In this document: piece after piece, positions 1 to 9,640 of the stretch | Position numbering within the stretch: the first letter of the stretch is position 1 | Layout of the letters: the number at the start of each line of letters is the position of its first letter | Assembly (NCBI GenBank): GCA_910579285.1 | Contig: CAJTTT010000001.1 | Location: 1 to 64,000 of the forward strand | Source: an uncultured Lachnospiraceae bacterium | GTDB taxonomy: Bacteria > Bacillota > Clostridia > Lachnospirales > Lachnospiraceae | Direction of reading: 5' to 3' | DNA length: 64,000 nucleotides | Notes under the pieces: model-generated | What the model was told of the DNA's origin: nothing | What the model saw: only the letters and a program-made list of their open reading frames with translations | Database searches by the model: none | Program-made: the position numbers and the translations under genes

Positions 1-2
1 GT

Positions 3-314
3 ATTATGGAACACATGATCATATCGTTTGAAACGTTGTTCCCGCTGCTGAAGGAAGGCGGCATATACATGTGTGAGGACTGCCAGTGCTGCTATTCGCC
101 CAGATATGGGGGAGAGTATTTGAAAGAGGATTCTTTTATTGAGTATAGTAAAAACTTTGCAGATTGTGTGAACAGTCAATTTATTAATCCGAATAAAGTG
201 GATATGCTGCCGCCATATGCGGAATATGTAAAGGCATGCCATTATTACGACTCGATGGTGGTTGTGGAGAAAAAGCGCAGGGGGTACTCATTCCCCACAG
301 AATTTGAACAATAG
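3..314 (+). CDS. SAM-dependent methyltransferase, C-terminal fragment (5' end outside window)
   Basis: The reading frame is open to the window edge, so the gene starts upstream and only about 103 residues are visible. The visible part begins with a helix matching IMEHMIISFETLFPLLKEGG and continues to GGIYMCEDCQ. In class I methyltransferases of polysaccharide clusters (cephalosporin hydroxylase or macrocin O-methyltransferase type) this segment follows the metal-binding DGSH motif and ends in an acidic ED pair. The SAM-binding Rossmann half is missing. It lies directly upstream of licA on the same strand, so a role in modifying a surface glycan is inferred. The family call rests on a short stretch and is moderate. 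Confidence 0.55.
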   Translation: MMEHMIISFETLFPLLKEGGIYMCEDCQCCYSPRYGGEYLKEDSFIEYSKNFADCVNSQFINPNKVDMLPPYAEYVKACHYYDSMVVVEKKRRGYSFPTEFEQ

Positions 315-422
315 GGAGAAATGCATGAACCAGCCGGCTCGAGAAAATGATAGACGGGCCGGCGGGAAGCCGGAAAGAATGGAAGGATTTCTGGAAGAAA
401 AGGCAGGCAAGGAGATAAGAAA

Positions 423-1316
423 ATAGATACGATCAATATAGTTAAAAAGGCACTTCATATAAAGGAAAATGAGATTACAAAGATAGAGGCGCTGAAAAAG
501 GGGATGACAAACCACTCTTTTCTGGTCACCTGTGCCAGCGGAAAGTACATCGTCCGGATTCCGGGGGAAGGTACGGATCTGCTTATTGACAGAAAGGGTG
601 AGGCGGCGGTATATGAAGCCATTGAAGGAAAAGGGATCGGGGACGAGATTGTATTTATGGATCCGGTAAACGGTTATAAAGTGACACGCTTTTTTGAAGG
701 CGCACGGTGCTGCGATGCATCTGACATGGATGACACACAAAAATGCATGAAAAAGCTGAGGGCGTTTCACGAACTGGGGCTGGCTGTTGAGCGGCAGTTC
801 GATCTTTTCGGACAGATTGCATTTTATGAATCCCTGCGGGAAGGCAGGCCTTCCGTATACAGCGACTATCAAAAGGTGAAAGAACAGACCTTTAGTCTGA
901 GGGAATATATAGAGGCTCACACGGAGAGAAAAGTATTGACGCACATAGATGCGGTTTCAGACAATTTCCTTTTTGTAACGGATGGATCGGGAAGGGAAGA
1001 GATACGCCTGATTGACTGGGAGTATGCGGGCATGCAGGATCCGCATGTGGATATTGCCATGTTCTGTGTCTATTCCTTTTATGACAGACAGCAGGCAGAC
1101 AGGCTGATCGAGGCATATTTTACGGAAGGATGCAGCAGGGAAACCAGAATAAAGATTTATGCCTATATTTCGGCCTGCGGCCTTTTGTGGAGCAACTGGT
1201 GTGAATACAAATATAAACTGGGGATTGCCTTTGGTGAGTATGCAGTGAGGCAGTACCAGTACGCCAGGGAATATTATCAGATCGTACAGGATGAACTGAG
1301 GGATGATGATGAATAA
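423..1316 (+). CDS. licA: Choline kinase LicA
   Basis: Predicted to phosphorylate choline with ATP in the cytoplasm, the first step of phosphocholine activation for surface glycans. It has the aminoglycoside/choline kinase fold: glycine-rich N lobe (MTNHSFLV), Brenner catalytic loop LTHIDAVSDN near residue 174, and metal-binding IDWEYAG near residue 197. The first ATG is at 504, but the frame is open upstream and codes plausible kinase sequence (VKKALHIKENEITKIEALKK). No ATG, GTG or TTG exists in that extension. An ATA at 423 sits 8 nt after a GGAG at 411-414, so I place the start there tentatively; the conservative start is 504. It overlaps licC at its 3' end, so translation is probably coupled. 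Confidence 0.85.
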   Translation: MDTINIVKKALHIKENEITKIEALKKGMTNHSFLVTCASGKYIVRIPGEGTDLLIDRKGEAAVYEAIEGKGIGDEIVFMDPVNGYKVTRFFEGARCCDASDMDDTQKCMKKLRAFHELGLAVERQFDLFGQIAFYESLREGRPSVYSDYQKVKEQTFSLREYIEAHTERKVLTHIDAVSDNFLFVTDGSGREEIRLIDWEYAGMQDPHVDIAMFCVYSFYDRQQADRLIEAYFTEGCSRETRIKIYAYISACGLLWSNWCEYKYKLGIAFGEYAVRQYQYAREYYQIVQDELRDDDE

Positions 1317-2019
1317 GGTGAAGAGAGCCATTATCATGGCCGCAGGCGCCGGGGAACGTATGAAGCCGGTCACGCTGCATACGCCGAAGCCGCTGGTGAG
1401 GATAAACGGGGTCCGGCTGATTGATACGGCGATCCAGGGCCTGCGCGGGAATGGGATAACAGAAATTTATGTCGTGACAGGCTATTTAAAGGAACAGTTT
1501 GGGTGCCTGGAGGAGGAATATCCCGGATTAAAGCTGATTGAGAATCCTTACTATTCTGCATGCAATAATATATCATCCCTCTATGTGGCAAGAGATTATA
1601 TAGAAGATGTAATGATTCTGGACGGGGACCAGCTGATCCGCAATCCGGCCGTGCTGCAGCCGTATTTTGGTTATTCCGGCTATCATGCGGTATGGACTGA
1701 GGGGCACACGGACGAATGGCTGATGACAGTGCGTGACGGGGTTGTGGCAGGCTGCAGCAGGGACGGGGGAGAGCGCGGGTGGCAGCTTTACAGTATTTCC
1801 CGCTGGAATGCGGAAGATGGGAGAAAACTGGCGGCGCATCTGGAAAGAGAGTTTGGCAGAGCAGAGAGCAGGGGGCTGTACTGGGATGACATTGCCATGT
1901 TCCGCTATCCGGCGGAATACAGGCTCGGCATATACGAGATGGAGCGGGGAGATGTGACAGAGGTTGACAGCCTGGATGAGCTGATTGCGCTGGATGAAAG
2001 CTATAAAAAATATTTGTGA
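1303..2019 (+). CDS. licC: CTP:phosphocholine cytidylyltransferase LicC
   Basis: Predicted to make CDP-choline from CTP and phosphocholine. The N-terminus carries the nucleotidyltransferase signature (AIIMAAGAGERMKPVT then PKPLVRINGVRLI), and a later DGDQLI segment supplies the metal-binding aspartates. At 238 residues it is the usual size for LicC-type enzymes. Three ATG codons in a row (1303, 1306, 1309) overlap the end of licA, so the exact start is ambiguous but coupling is clear. It sits between licA and a choline-type transporter, the standard lic arrangement. A generic sugar-phosphate nucleotidyltransferase is the alternative, but the context favours LicC. Confidence 0.85.
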   Translation: MMMNKVKRAIIMAAGAGERMKPVTLHTPKPLVRINGVRLIDTAIQGLRGNGITEIYVVTGYLKEQFGCLEEEYPGLKLIENPYYSACNNISSLYVARDYIEDVMILDGDQLIRNPAVLQPYFGYSGYHAVWTEGHTDEWLMTVRDGVVAGCSRDGGERGWQLYSISRWNAEDGRKLAAHLEREFGRAESRGLYWDDIAMFRYPAEYRLGIYEMERGDVTEVDSLDELIALDESYKKYL

Positions 2020-2038
2020 GGGATGAGGGTGATTACAA

Positions 2039-3571
2039 ATGCGGTTTCGGAACGGAGAAAAGAGGGGAAAGGAAAAAGGGCAGATTGACTGGCTCATTAC
2101 GCTGTTTCCCTTAAGCTGCATTATTATGCTGAGTATCTGTTTTTTCTTCATGCCTGAACAGTCTAATGCGGCGCTTGGGAAAATAAGATATCTTCTGGGA
2201 GATACGTTCGGCGTATACTATCTGCTGATCGGACTGGCTGTTTTCCTGCTGTCCATTTATCTGGCGGCATCAAAATACGGGGATATTGTGCTGGGGGAAA
2301 AGAAAGAAGGCCCGAAGTATTCTTTTTTCTCGTGGGGAGCCATGATGTTTACTGCCGGCCTTGCAGCCGATATCCTGTTCTACTCCTTTTCTGAGTGGAT
2401 TTTGTATGCGGCTGATCCGCATATTGCGGAGCTGGGAAGCGTACAGGACTGGGCAGGTGTATACCCGCTTTTTCACTGGAGTCTGATTCCGTGGGGATTC
2501 TATCTCGTTCTGGCGGTGGCATTCGGGTTTATGCTCCATGTCCGCAAACGGGAGCGGCAGAGATATTCGGAGGCCTGCCGTCCCCTTCTCGGAAAACATA
2601 CCGATGGCCTGGGGGGAAGGCTGATTGATCTTCTGGCAGTGTTTGCATTACTGGCAGGTACAGCGACTACCTTCAGCCTGGCCACACCGCTGATGGCAAG
2701 TGTGATGAATGAACTTTTTCATGCGGATTTGAACAGGACGGCGGTAACGATTGCCATATTGATTGTGACCTGTATCATCTATACCTATTCCCTGCTGCAT
2801 GGCTTTAAAGGGATTAACTATCTGGCAAAAACGTGTATTTACATGTTTTTCGGGCTGCTGCTTTTTGTTCTGGTATTCGGCGGGGAAACGAAATATATCA
2901 TCGAGACGGGAACTGCCGCACTTGGCAGGATGATGCAGCATTTCTGGGAACTGGCCACCTTTACGGATCCGCAGCGGGTAACCTCCTTTCCACAGAACTG
3001 GACGATTTTTTACTGGGCATACTGGATGGTATGGTGTGTGGCAACACCGTTCTTTATAGGAAATATTTCTGAAGGCAGGACCATACGCCAGACGATTCTG
3101 GGCGGATATCTTTTCGGAACGGGTTCAACGGTTGTCAGCTTCATCATCCTGGGAAACTATTCGCTGGGCCTGCAGGTGTCGGGAGAGGCGGACTTTGTTG
3201 CCATATATGAGCAGACAGGGGATCTTTACCAGATTATTATTTCGATCATAAACACGATGCCGGGTGCGCCGTTAGTCCTGCTTTTATTACTGCTCACCAT
3301 GATAGCGTTTTACGCAACGTCATTTGATTCCATCGCGTTTATCGGATCGTGCTACAGCTATCATAAACTGGAGAATGGGCAGATGCCGCACAGATTAGTG
3401 GAACTGATGTGGTGCATTCTTTTAATTCTGCTGCCGGCGGCGCTTTCTTTTTCGGAAAGCTCCATGAATAACCTGCAGTCGGTAAGCATTATCGCGGCTT
3501 TTCCGATCGGAATGGTAATGCTTCTGATTATCATCAGCTTTTTGAAGGATGCAGGCACATACAGGGATTGA
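2039..3571 (+). CDS. BCCT family choline/betaine transporter
   Basis: A 510-residue membrane protein with about twelve hydrophobic segments. It shows the BCCT hallmark after a tryptophan-rich helix (FYWAYWMVW) followed by GNISEGRTIRQTILGGYLFG. BCCT carriers take up choline, betaine or carnitine by ion coupling. Its place directly after licA-licC suggests that it imports choline for phosphocholine decoration, the role played by LicB (a DMT-type protein) in streptococci. The substrate itself is inferred from context. The end is followed closely by the glycosyltransferase gene, so one operon is likely. Confidence 0.85.
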   Translation: MRFRNGEKRGKEKGQIDWLITLFPLSCIIMLSICFFFMPEQSNAALGKIRYLLGDTFGVYYLLIGLAVFLLSIYLAASKYGDIVLGEKKEGPKYSFFSWGAMMFTAGLAADILFYSFSEWILYAADPHIAELGSVQDWAGVYPLFHWSLIPWGFYLVLAVAFGFMLHVRKRERQRYSEACRPLLGKHTDGLGGRLIDLLAVFALLAGTATTFSLATPLMASVMNELFHADLNRTAVTIAILIVTCIIYTYSLLHGFKGINYLAKTCIYMFFGLLLFVLVFGGETKYIIETGTAALGRMMQHFWELATFTDPQRVTSFPQNWTIFYWAYWMVWCVATPFFIGNISEGRTIRQTILGGYLFGTGSTVVSFIILGNYSLGLQVSGEADFVAIYEQTGDLYQIIISIINTMPGAPLVLLLLLLTMIAFYATSFDSIAFIGSCYSYHKLENGQMPHRLVELMWCILLILLPAALSFSESSMNNLQSVSIIAAFPIGMVMLLIIISFLKDAGTYRD

Positions 3572-3581
3572 GGGGAAGGGC

Positions 3582-4967
3582 ATGAAATATCTGATATTTG
3601 GCACAGGAGAGTATTACAGCCGCTATAAGAAGTGGTTTGCAAAAGAGGAGACCGCCGCGCTTTTGGATAATGCGCCGGATAAACAGAACACCTGTCTGGA
3701 CGGGATAAAGATTCTTTCCCCGGAAGAGGGGGTGAAGCTTGCCTACGATGCAGTGGTGATCCTGAGCTTCTATGTGAAGGCGATGAAACAGCAGCTCATG
3801 GAACTCGGGGTGCCGGAAGGGCGGATCTATCATTTCTATGACCTGCATAAACTGATCTGCCGGACGGAGCGGGGACTGGCGGGGGCATACAAGAAGCCGG
3901 TACAGTATTTCGGCGGGGCGGAAAGGGTGGAGAAGGCGGACTGCACCCTGCTTTTGTCCAGCGACCTCACGCTGGGAGGACCGGCCATCGCACTGTATCA
4001 TATGGCGGTCACGCTGCGCGGCATGGGGGAGCAGGCGGTGTTTGCCTCGATGCTGGACGGGCCGCTGCGGGAGACCCTGCTTGCGGAAGGGATTCCTGTC
4101 ATTGTGGATGTGAACCTGCAGATTGAAACCATGCGTGAGGCGCAGTGGACGGCAGGGTTTTCCAGAATTGTGTGCAATACGATCGGTTTCCATGTCTTTT
4201 TATCTGAGCGGGATGTGGAAGTGCCCGTGTTATGGTGGCTCCATGACTCGGCCTTTTTCTATGACGGAGCGGATCCGGCGCTGCTTGCGGGGATCAGGCG
4301 GGAAAACCTGCGCTTCTGCGGGGTGGGGCCGGTCTCCCGGGAGGCGATGCTCCGGTTCCTGCCGGACGCAGCGATTGAAAACCTGGTCTACGGGGTGGCC
4401 GATGAGGCGGAAGGTGACAGGAAACAGAGGGACCATGAGAAGGTATGCTTTGTGACCATAGGATACATAGAGGCCAGAAAGGGACAGGACATACTGGTGG
4501 AGGCAGTCCGGGACCTGCCTGCCGGCATCCGGGAGCAGGCAGTTTTTTATCTGGTGGGGCAGAATACGTCCCGCATGGCGCAGGAGATCAGGGAAACCAT
4601 AGCGGAGATCCCGGAAATCGTTATGAGCGGGACGATGGACAGATCCGGCATCCATGAGATCTTAAACCGGGCGGATATGATGATCTGCCCGTCCAGGGAG
4701 GATCCCATGCCCACGGTGGCGGCGGAAGCGATGATGCACAGGACAGCGTGCATTGTATCGGACGCCACGGGCACGGCGTCCTGTATAGAGCCGGGAAGGG
4801 ACGGCCTGGTGTTTCACAGCGGGGATGTGCAGGAGCTTTCGGAGAAGATCCGCTGGTGTGTGGAACACCGGGGAAGACTGGCTGATATGGGAGAGCGGGC
4901 GCGCGGGGTTTATGAGAAACAGTTTTCGATGACTGTTTTTGAGAGAAGAGTAAGAGAACTGTTATAA
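3582..4967 (+). CDS. Glycosyltransferase family 4 with N-terminal Rossmann-like domain
   Basis: A 461-residue soluble protein. Residues 1 to about 95 form a nucleotide-binding-like Rossmann unit (MKYLIFGTGEYYSRY, then AALLDN). Residues from about 130 on look like a GT-B glycosyltransferase: N-lobe start LTLGGPAIALYHMA, a linker HEKVCFVTIGYIEARKGQD typical of group 1 transferases, and the donor site MICPSREDPMPTVAAEAM. I chose 3582 because it follows GAGGGGAAGGG and gives a clean Rossmann start; an earlier in-frame start at 3549 would overlap the transporter gene. It probably builds the surface glycan that the lic genes decorate; acceptor and sugar are unknown. Confidence 0.75.
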   Translation: MKYLIFGTGEYYSRYKKWFAKEETAALLDNAPDKQNTCLDGIKILSPEEGVKLAYDAVVILSFYVKAMKQQLMELGVPEGRIYHFYDLHKLICRTERGLAGAYKKPVQYFGGAERVEKADCTLLLSSDLTLGGPAIALYHMAVTLRGMGEQAVFASMLDGPLRETLLAEGIPVIVDVNLQIETMREAQWTAGFSRIVCNTIGFHVFLSERDVEVPVLWWLHDSAFFYDGADPALLAGIRRENLRFCGVGPVSREAMLRFLPDAAIENLVYGVADEAEGDRKQRDHEKVCFVTIGYIEARKGQDILVEAVRDLPAGIREQAVFYLVGQNTSRMAQEIRETIAEIPEIVMSGTMDRSGIHEILNRADMMICPSREDPMPTVAAEAMMHRTACIVSDATGTASCIEPGRDGLVFHSGDVQELSEKIRWCVEHRGRLADMGERARGVYEKQFSMTVFERRVRELL

Positions 4968-5009
4968 AATAGAAACAGGGGTACTGTCCAGATGGTGCCG
5001 GGGGATGCT

Positions 5010-7079
5010 ATGACTGATTTCATAAAAATATTAAATCCTTATAAAGAGGAGAAAATCGCGGTTTACGGACTGGGGACGGAAACAGAGCGGGTGCTGAATG
5101 AGGCGGGTCAGGATTTTCAGATCATAGGGCTGCTTGACGGGTATAAAGAAGAAGGCGGGCTATATCATAAGCCCATTATTTCATTGCAGTATGCCATAGA
5201 CTGTGGGGTGAAACTGATTCTTGTTGTGGCGCGCCCTGGTTCCTGCAGGGCTATCGTAAAGCGGATCGGTGCGGTATGCATGGAGAATCAGATAGATCTG
5301 ATCGACGTGAGAGGTAAAAATCTGTGCAGCATGAAGACCGCAAAATACCAGTTTCATGCCGCAGACGGAATATCCCGCGCTCATCTGATGGAAGAGGCTG
5401 ACAAAAGGGATGTGTTGAGCATTGACCTGTTTGATACGCTGGTTATGAGGAGGACGTTATTTCCAACGGATATTTTTGATATCGTTGACTGTCGGTTAAG
5501 AGAGAAGGGCATTGTTATCGAGGAGTTCAGCGGGAAGAGACTGGCCAGCGAAAAGTTTCTGGCAAAGTCCGGGGCGCCTGGGCTTGTTGAAATCTATACT
5601 TACATGAAAAATACATATGCTGCCGCAGGGATCGTGCCGGAAGAACTGGCAGAGCTGGAATGGCAGACAGATTACGACCTGCTTGTCCCGCGCCGGGAAA
5701 TGTGTGATTTCTGCGAAGAGATACATAGAAAAGGAAAGGAAATCTTTATCGTATCGGACACGTTTTATTCGAGAGAGCAGCTTTCCCGGATGTTGGAAAA
5801 ATGCGGGATAGGATTCTGGGGGGATATTTTTGCATCCTGCGAATATAAAACGGCTAAAACGGAAGCGCTTTTTGAGAAACTCAAGGAGCGGACAGGCGGA
5901 AAAAAGATCCTTCATATCGGTGACGATTCTGCCGCGGATATAGAGAGTGCAAAAAGACACGGAATTGCCGCCTGTCAGATCTGCAGCGGCACAGACCTGC
6001 TGGAAATGACAGGTTATCTTGGACTTTGGGATAGTATGGAGGGAATCTCCAACCGAATTAAGATAGGGATGTTTGCTGCGAAGCTCTTTAACAGCCCATT
6101 CCAGTTTGAGGCGAATGAGCAGAAAATTGCCATCAAAACGGCCTTCGATCTCGGTTATCTGCTTTTTGCGCCGATCATCAGCGATTTTGTGATCTGGTTC
6201 GAGGAACAGGTGCAAAAGTACGGGCTGTCAAATGTATGGCTCTGCGCAAGAGACGGATATCTGATCAAGAAAATGTACGACACAATGCGGGGGGACAGCT
6301 CCTCCGTTTACTTTCTGACATCGCGGACGGCGGCCATCCGTGCCGGCGTGGAAAATGAGGAGGATATCAAATATGTCGGCGGAATGAAATTCAGCGGGAC
6401 GGTAGAAAAAGAACTGGAAGAACGCTTTGGCATTGACGTAAAACAAAACACAGGAGAAGAAAGGAAGACGGCTGGGAGCATAGTAGATTACGCGCCGGTC
6501 ATTTTGCAAAGGGCAGGCGAAAACAGGAAAAATTACCATACCTATATGGCAGGACTGCCGATACTGGGGGGAGATATCGCCTTCTTTGATTTTGTGGCAA
6601 AAGGAACAAGCCAGATGTATATGCAGAGACTGGTTGAAAACCATCTCAAAGGGCTGTATTTTCTGCAGTTGGAAAGAGAATATATGCGGGATAAGGGACT
6701 GGATATCGTGCCTTTTTATGATAAGGAAGAAACAGAAGACAGCGAAATATATGAGAATTACTATATTCTGGAAACGATGCTGACGTCACCTATGCCGTCG
6801 GTCAGGGAATTTGATGAAAAAGGGGAGCCGTGTTATGCGCAGGAGACGAGAACGAAGGAGGACATCCAGTGTGTGCTGGAGGCGCAGGATGGAATTTTCG
6901 ATTATTTTGAGACATATCTGAAACTGTGTCCAGAAAAGGCGGTAGAGATAGATCGGAAAATGGACGAGCGTTTTCTGGCACTTGTACACAGCTTTGATGT
7001 GCTGGATAAGAACTTTGCGGGACTACAGGTGGAAGATCCGTTTTTCAACAGGATGACAGGGGTTTCAGACTTGATATAA
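5010..7079 (+). CDS. HAD-superfamily hydrolase-like protein with N-terminal Rossmann-like domain
   Basis: A 689-residue protein. An N-terminal Rossmann-like unit (EKIAVYGLGTETERVL, IIGLLDGYKEEGG) resembles the start of the preceding glycosyltransferase. From about residue 133 it has a HAD fold: motif I DLFDTL with Asp139 and Asp142, motif II IVSDTFYS, and motif IV HIGDDSAADIESA near residue 305. The remaining 340 residues are not recognised. Large HAD proteins of this type occur in clostridial surface polysaccharide clusters, but no reaction can be named. A start at 4992 is possible. A terminator follows at 7174. Confidence 0.65.
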   Translation: MTDFIKILNPYKEEKIAVYGLGTETERVLNEAGQDFQIIGLLDGYKEEGGLYHKPIISLQYAIDCGVKLILVVARPGSCRAIVKRIGAVCMENQIDLIDVRGKNLCSMKTAKYQFHAADGISRAHLMEEADKRDVLSIDLFDTLVMRRTLFPTDIFDIVDCRLREKGIVIEEFSGKRLASEKFLAKSGAPGLVEIYTYMKNTYAAAGIVPEELAELEWQTDYDLLVPRREMCDFCEEIHRKGKEIFIVSDTFYSREQLSRMLEKCGIGFWGDIFASCEYKTAKTEALFEKLKERTGGKKILHIGDDSAADIESAKRHGIAACQICSGTDLLEMTGYLGLWDSMEGISNRIKIGMFAAKLFNSPFQFEANEQKIAIKTAFDLGYLLFAPIISDFVIWFEEQVQKYGLSNVWLCARDGYLIKKMYDTMRGDSSSVYFLTSRTAAIRAGVENEEDIKYVGGMKFSGTVEKELEERFGIDVKQNTGEERKTAGSIVDYAPVILQRAGENRKNYHTYMAGLPILGGDIAFFDFVAKGTSQMYMQRLVENHLKGLYFLQLEREYMRDKGLDIVPFYDKEETEDSEIYENYYILETMLTSPMPSVREFDEKGEPCYAQETRTKEDIQCVLEAQDGIFDYFETYLKLCPEKAVEIDRKMDERFLALVHSFDVLDKNFAGLQVEDPFFNRMTGVSDLI

Positions 7080-7173
7080 AGTATAGACAGCGTCCTGCTG
7101 CGGCTGTGAGGGGAGCTTGGACGGATGAACCGCAGGATCATTGAATGGAAAATCTATAAAAAACCTATTGGAA

Positions 7174-7221
7174 GCCGCGCCCTGTCATGTTACACTTAGA
7201 AGATAACAGGGGCGGTTTTTT
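7174..7221 (+). terminator. Rho-independent terminator after the lic/glycan cluster
   Basis: CCGCGCCCTGT (7175-7185) pairs with ACAGGGGCGG (7206-7215) with one bulged base, and six T residues follow. It closes the surface glycan operon and separates it from the GH3 gene. Confidence 0.8.
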
Positions 7222-7296
7222 AATGCTGTGGAGAAGGTGCAGAAACTGCCCGGTAAATGTGTGCAGCTTAAAGCAGACTGCAGAATGGAGGATGGC

Positions 7297-9579
7297 ATGA
7301 CAGCAGAAAAAATCAAGGAGATCGTTTCACAGATGACGCTGGAGGAAAAGGCATCTATGTGTTCGGGGGCCGATTTCTGGCACACGGAGGCGGTGGAGCG
7401 GTTGGGGATTCCCGCCAGCATGGTGTCGGACGGACCGCACGGTCTGCGCAAGCAGGATCAGGAGGGCGACCACTTAGGGGTCAACGACAGTATCAAAGCG
7501 GTATGTTTTCCGGCAGGATGCGGCACGGCGGCTTCATTTAACAGAGAGCTGATACAGCAGATGGGGGAGACGCTGGGAGAAGAGTGCCAGGCAGAGGGGG
7601 TAAGCGTGATTCTCGGTCCGGCAGTGAACATTAAGAGATCCCCTCTTTGTGGACGTAACTTTGAATACTATTCCGAGGATCCGCTTGTTGCGAGTGAGAT
7701 GGCGGGAGCATTGATTCACGGTGTGCAGAGCAAAAATGTGGGAACCAGCATCAAACATTTTCTGGGAAACAATCAGGAGACCAGAAGAATGTCATCGGAT
7801 TCCAAGATTGGTGAGAGATCTCTGCATGAGATTTATCTGGCGGCCTTTGAGGGCCCGGTGAAAAAGGAGAAGCCCTGGACGGTGATGTGTTCCTACAATA
7901 AAATCAATGGCACTTATGCGGCGGAGAACCACAAATATCTGACGGAGGTACTCCGTGATGAGTGGGGCTTTGACGGGTATGTGATGAGTGACTGGGGCGC
8001 GGTTAACAGCCGCGTGAAGGATCTGCAGGCTGGGCTTGATCTGGAGATGCCTTCTTCGCACGGGGCGAATGACAGGCTGATCGTTGGCGCCGTACAGAGC
8101 GGGGAACTGCCTGAAAAAGTGCTGGATACGGCGGTGGCGCGTATTTTGAATATTGTATTCCGCTACGAGGAAAACAGAGATAAGAACGCGGTCTTTGACC
8201 GGGATAAAGACCATGAGATGGCGCGGAAAGTGGCGCAGGAAACGATTGTACTGTTAAAAAATGAGGGTGTACTGCCCCTTTCTGAGCAAGACGACATTGC
8301 ATTTATCGGAAAATATGCGAAGACGCCCCGTTATCAGGGCGGCGGCAGCTCACATATCAACAGCCACAAGGTCACTTCGGCGTTAGACGCAGTGGAGGGC
8401 ATGGGTCATGTGACGTATGCGCAGGGATTTGATGACAAAGAGGACAGGACGGACGAGAAGCTGCTTGCAGAGGCGGTGGAGACAGCGAAGAATGCGAAGG
8501 CGGCGGTAATCTTTGCGGGACTGCCAGACGCTTTTGAATCAGAAGGATTTGACCGGGAGCACATGCGGATGCCGGATTGTCAGAATGAGTTGATATCAAA
8601 GGTTGCGGCGGTTCAGCCAAACACGATCGTGGTGCTGCACAACGGTTCTCCCGTGGAGATGCCCTGGGTGAACGAGGTGAAAGGCATCGTGGAGGCGTAT
8701 CTCGGCGGTCAGGCGGTAGGCGGAGCAGTCTGCGATATTCTGTTTGGAAAGGTGAATCCCAGCGCGAAGCTGCCGGAGTCATTTCCTCTCAAACTGGAAG
8801 ATAACCCTTCTTTCCTCTTCTACATCGGGGAAAAAGACAAGGTAGAGTACCGGGAAGGTATTTTTGTGGGCTACCGCTATTATGATAAGAAGAAAATGGA
8901 TGTGCTGTTCCCCTTCGGACACGGCCTTTCCTATACGACATACGAGTATGCCAACCTGACTACGGATAAGGATCAGATGAAGGACACCGATGTTATGACG
9001 GTATCTGTGGATGTGACGAACACAGGCAATATGGCGGGTAAGGAAGTGGTGCAGCTCTATGTGGCGGATAAGGAGAGCACGGTGATCCGTCCTTTGAAGG
9101 AGCTGAGAGGCTTTGAGAAGGTGGAACTCGCACCGGGAGAGACGAAGACGGTGACCTTTACCCTGGATAAAAGAGCGTTTGCTTACTATAGTGTAAAGCT
9201 TCAGGACTGGCATGTGGAGACAGGAGCTTTCGACATTATGATCGGCAGGTCTTCCCGCGATATTGTACTGACGAAAGAGGTTACGGTGGAATCCACTGTG
9301 AAAATTCCTTTTGTGTACACAACGGACACCATTATGGGCGATGTGCTCAAAGATCCGCGCGCCAGGGAGATTGTGAAGGATCTTCTCAAGCTTGATATTT
9401 TTGGTGGTGAGCAGGGAAAAGCGGAGAGCAGTGTTGCCAATGAAGCGATATCCGAGGGAATGAGTGCAGCTATGGCCGGATTTACGCCTCTGCGGGGCGC
9501 AATCAGCTTCGGTGGCGATATGAATATGGCAGATATACAGGAGATTGTGGATAAGCTGAACGCGCTGGAGGAGAACTGA
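7297..9579 (+). CDS. Glycoside hydrolase family 3 beta-glucosidase
   Basis: A 760-residue enzyme without a signal peptide, so probably intracellular, releasing terminal beta-linked glucose or related sugars from imported oligosaccharides. Domain order: GH3 N-terminal barrel, with conserved SDGPHGLRK, GRNFEYYSEDP, KHFLGNNQE and the nucleophile aspartate in VMSDWG (Asp232); GH3 C-terminal domain around residues 310-560 (LLKNEGVLPL); and a fibronectin III-like domain around 600-670 (DVTNTGNMAGKEVVQLY). Start 7297 follows GGAGG at 7287-7291; an earlier GTG at 7228 lacks support. It stands alone between two terminators. A beta-xylosidase or beta-glucosaminidase activity cannot be excluded. Confidence 0.88.
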   Translation: MTAEKIKEIVSQMTLEEKASMCSGADFWHTEAVERLGIPASMVSDGPHGLRKQDQEGDHLGVNDSIKAVCFPAGCGTAASFNRELIQQMGETLGEECQAEGVSVILGPAVNIKRSPLCGRNFEYYSEDPLVASEMAGALIHGVQSKNVGTSIKHFLGNNQETRRMSSDSKIGERSLHEIYLAAFEGPVKKEKPWTVMCSYNKINGTYAAENHKYLTEVLRDEWGFDGYVMSDWGAVNSRVKDLQAGLDLEMPSSHGANDRLIVGAVQSGELPEKVLDTAVARILNIVFRYEENRDKNAVFDRDKDHEMARKVAQETIVLLKNEGVLPLSEQDDIAFIGKYAKTPRYQGGGSSHINSHKVTSALDAVEGMGHVTYAQGFDDKEDRTDEKLLAEAVETAKNAKAAVIFAGLPDAFESEGFDREHMRMPDCQNELISKVAAVQPNTIVVLHNGSPVEMPWVNEVKGIVEAYLGGQAVGGAVCDILFGKVNPSAKLPESFPLKLEDNPSFLFYIGEKDKVEYREGIFVGYRYYDKKKMDVLFPFGHGLSYTTYEYANLTTDKDQMKDTDVMTVSVDVTNTGNMAGKEVVQLYVADKESTVIRPLKELRGFEKVELAPGETKTVTFTLDKRAFAYYSVKLQDWHVETGAFDIMIGRSSRDIVLTKEVTVESTVKIPFVYTTDTIMGDVLKDPRAREIVKDLLKLDIFGGEQGKAESSVANEAISEGMSAAMAGFTPLRGAISFGGDMNMADIQEIVDKLNALEEN

Positions 9580-9640
9580 GAGCCTGCTATGCATCATGCA
9601 TGTACACAGCGAAACACATTTCATAATGTAAGAAATAAGA

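Noticed and set aside
333..363. GCCGGC inverted repeat between the first gene and licA as a terminator
   Set aside because: Only 6 bp with a long loop and no T tract.
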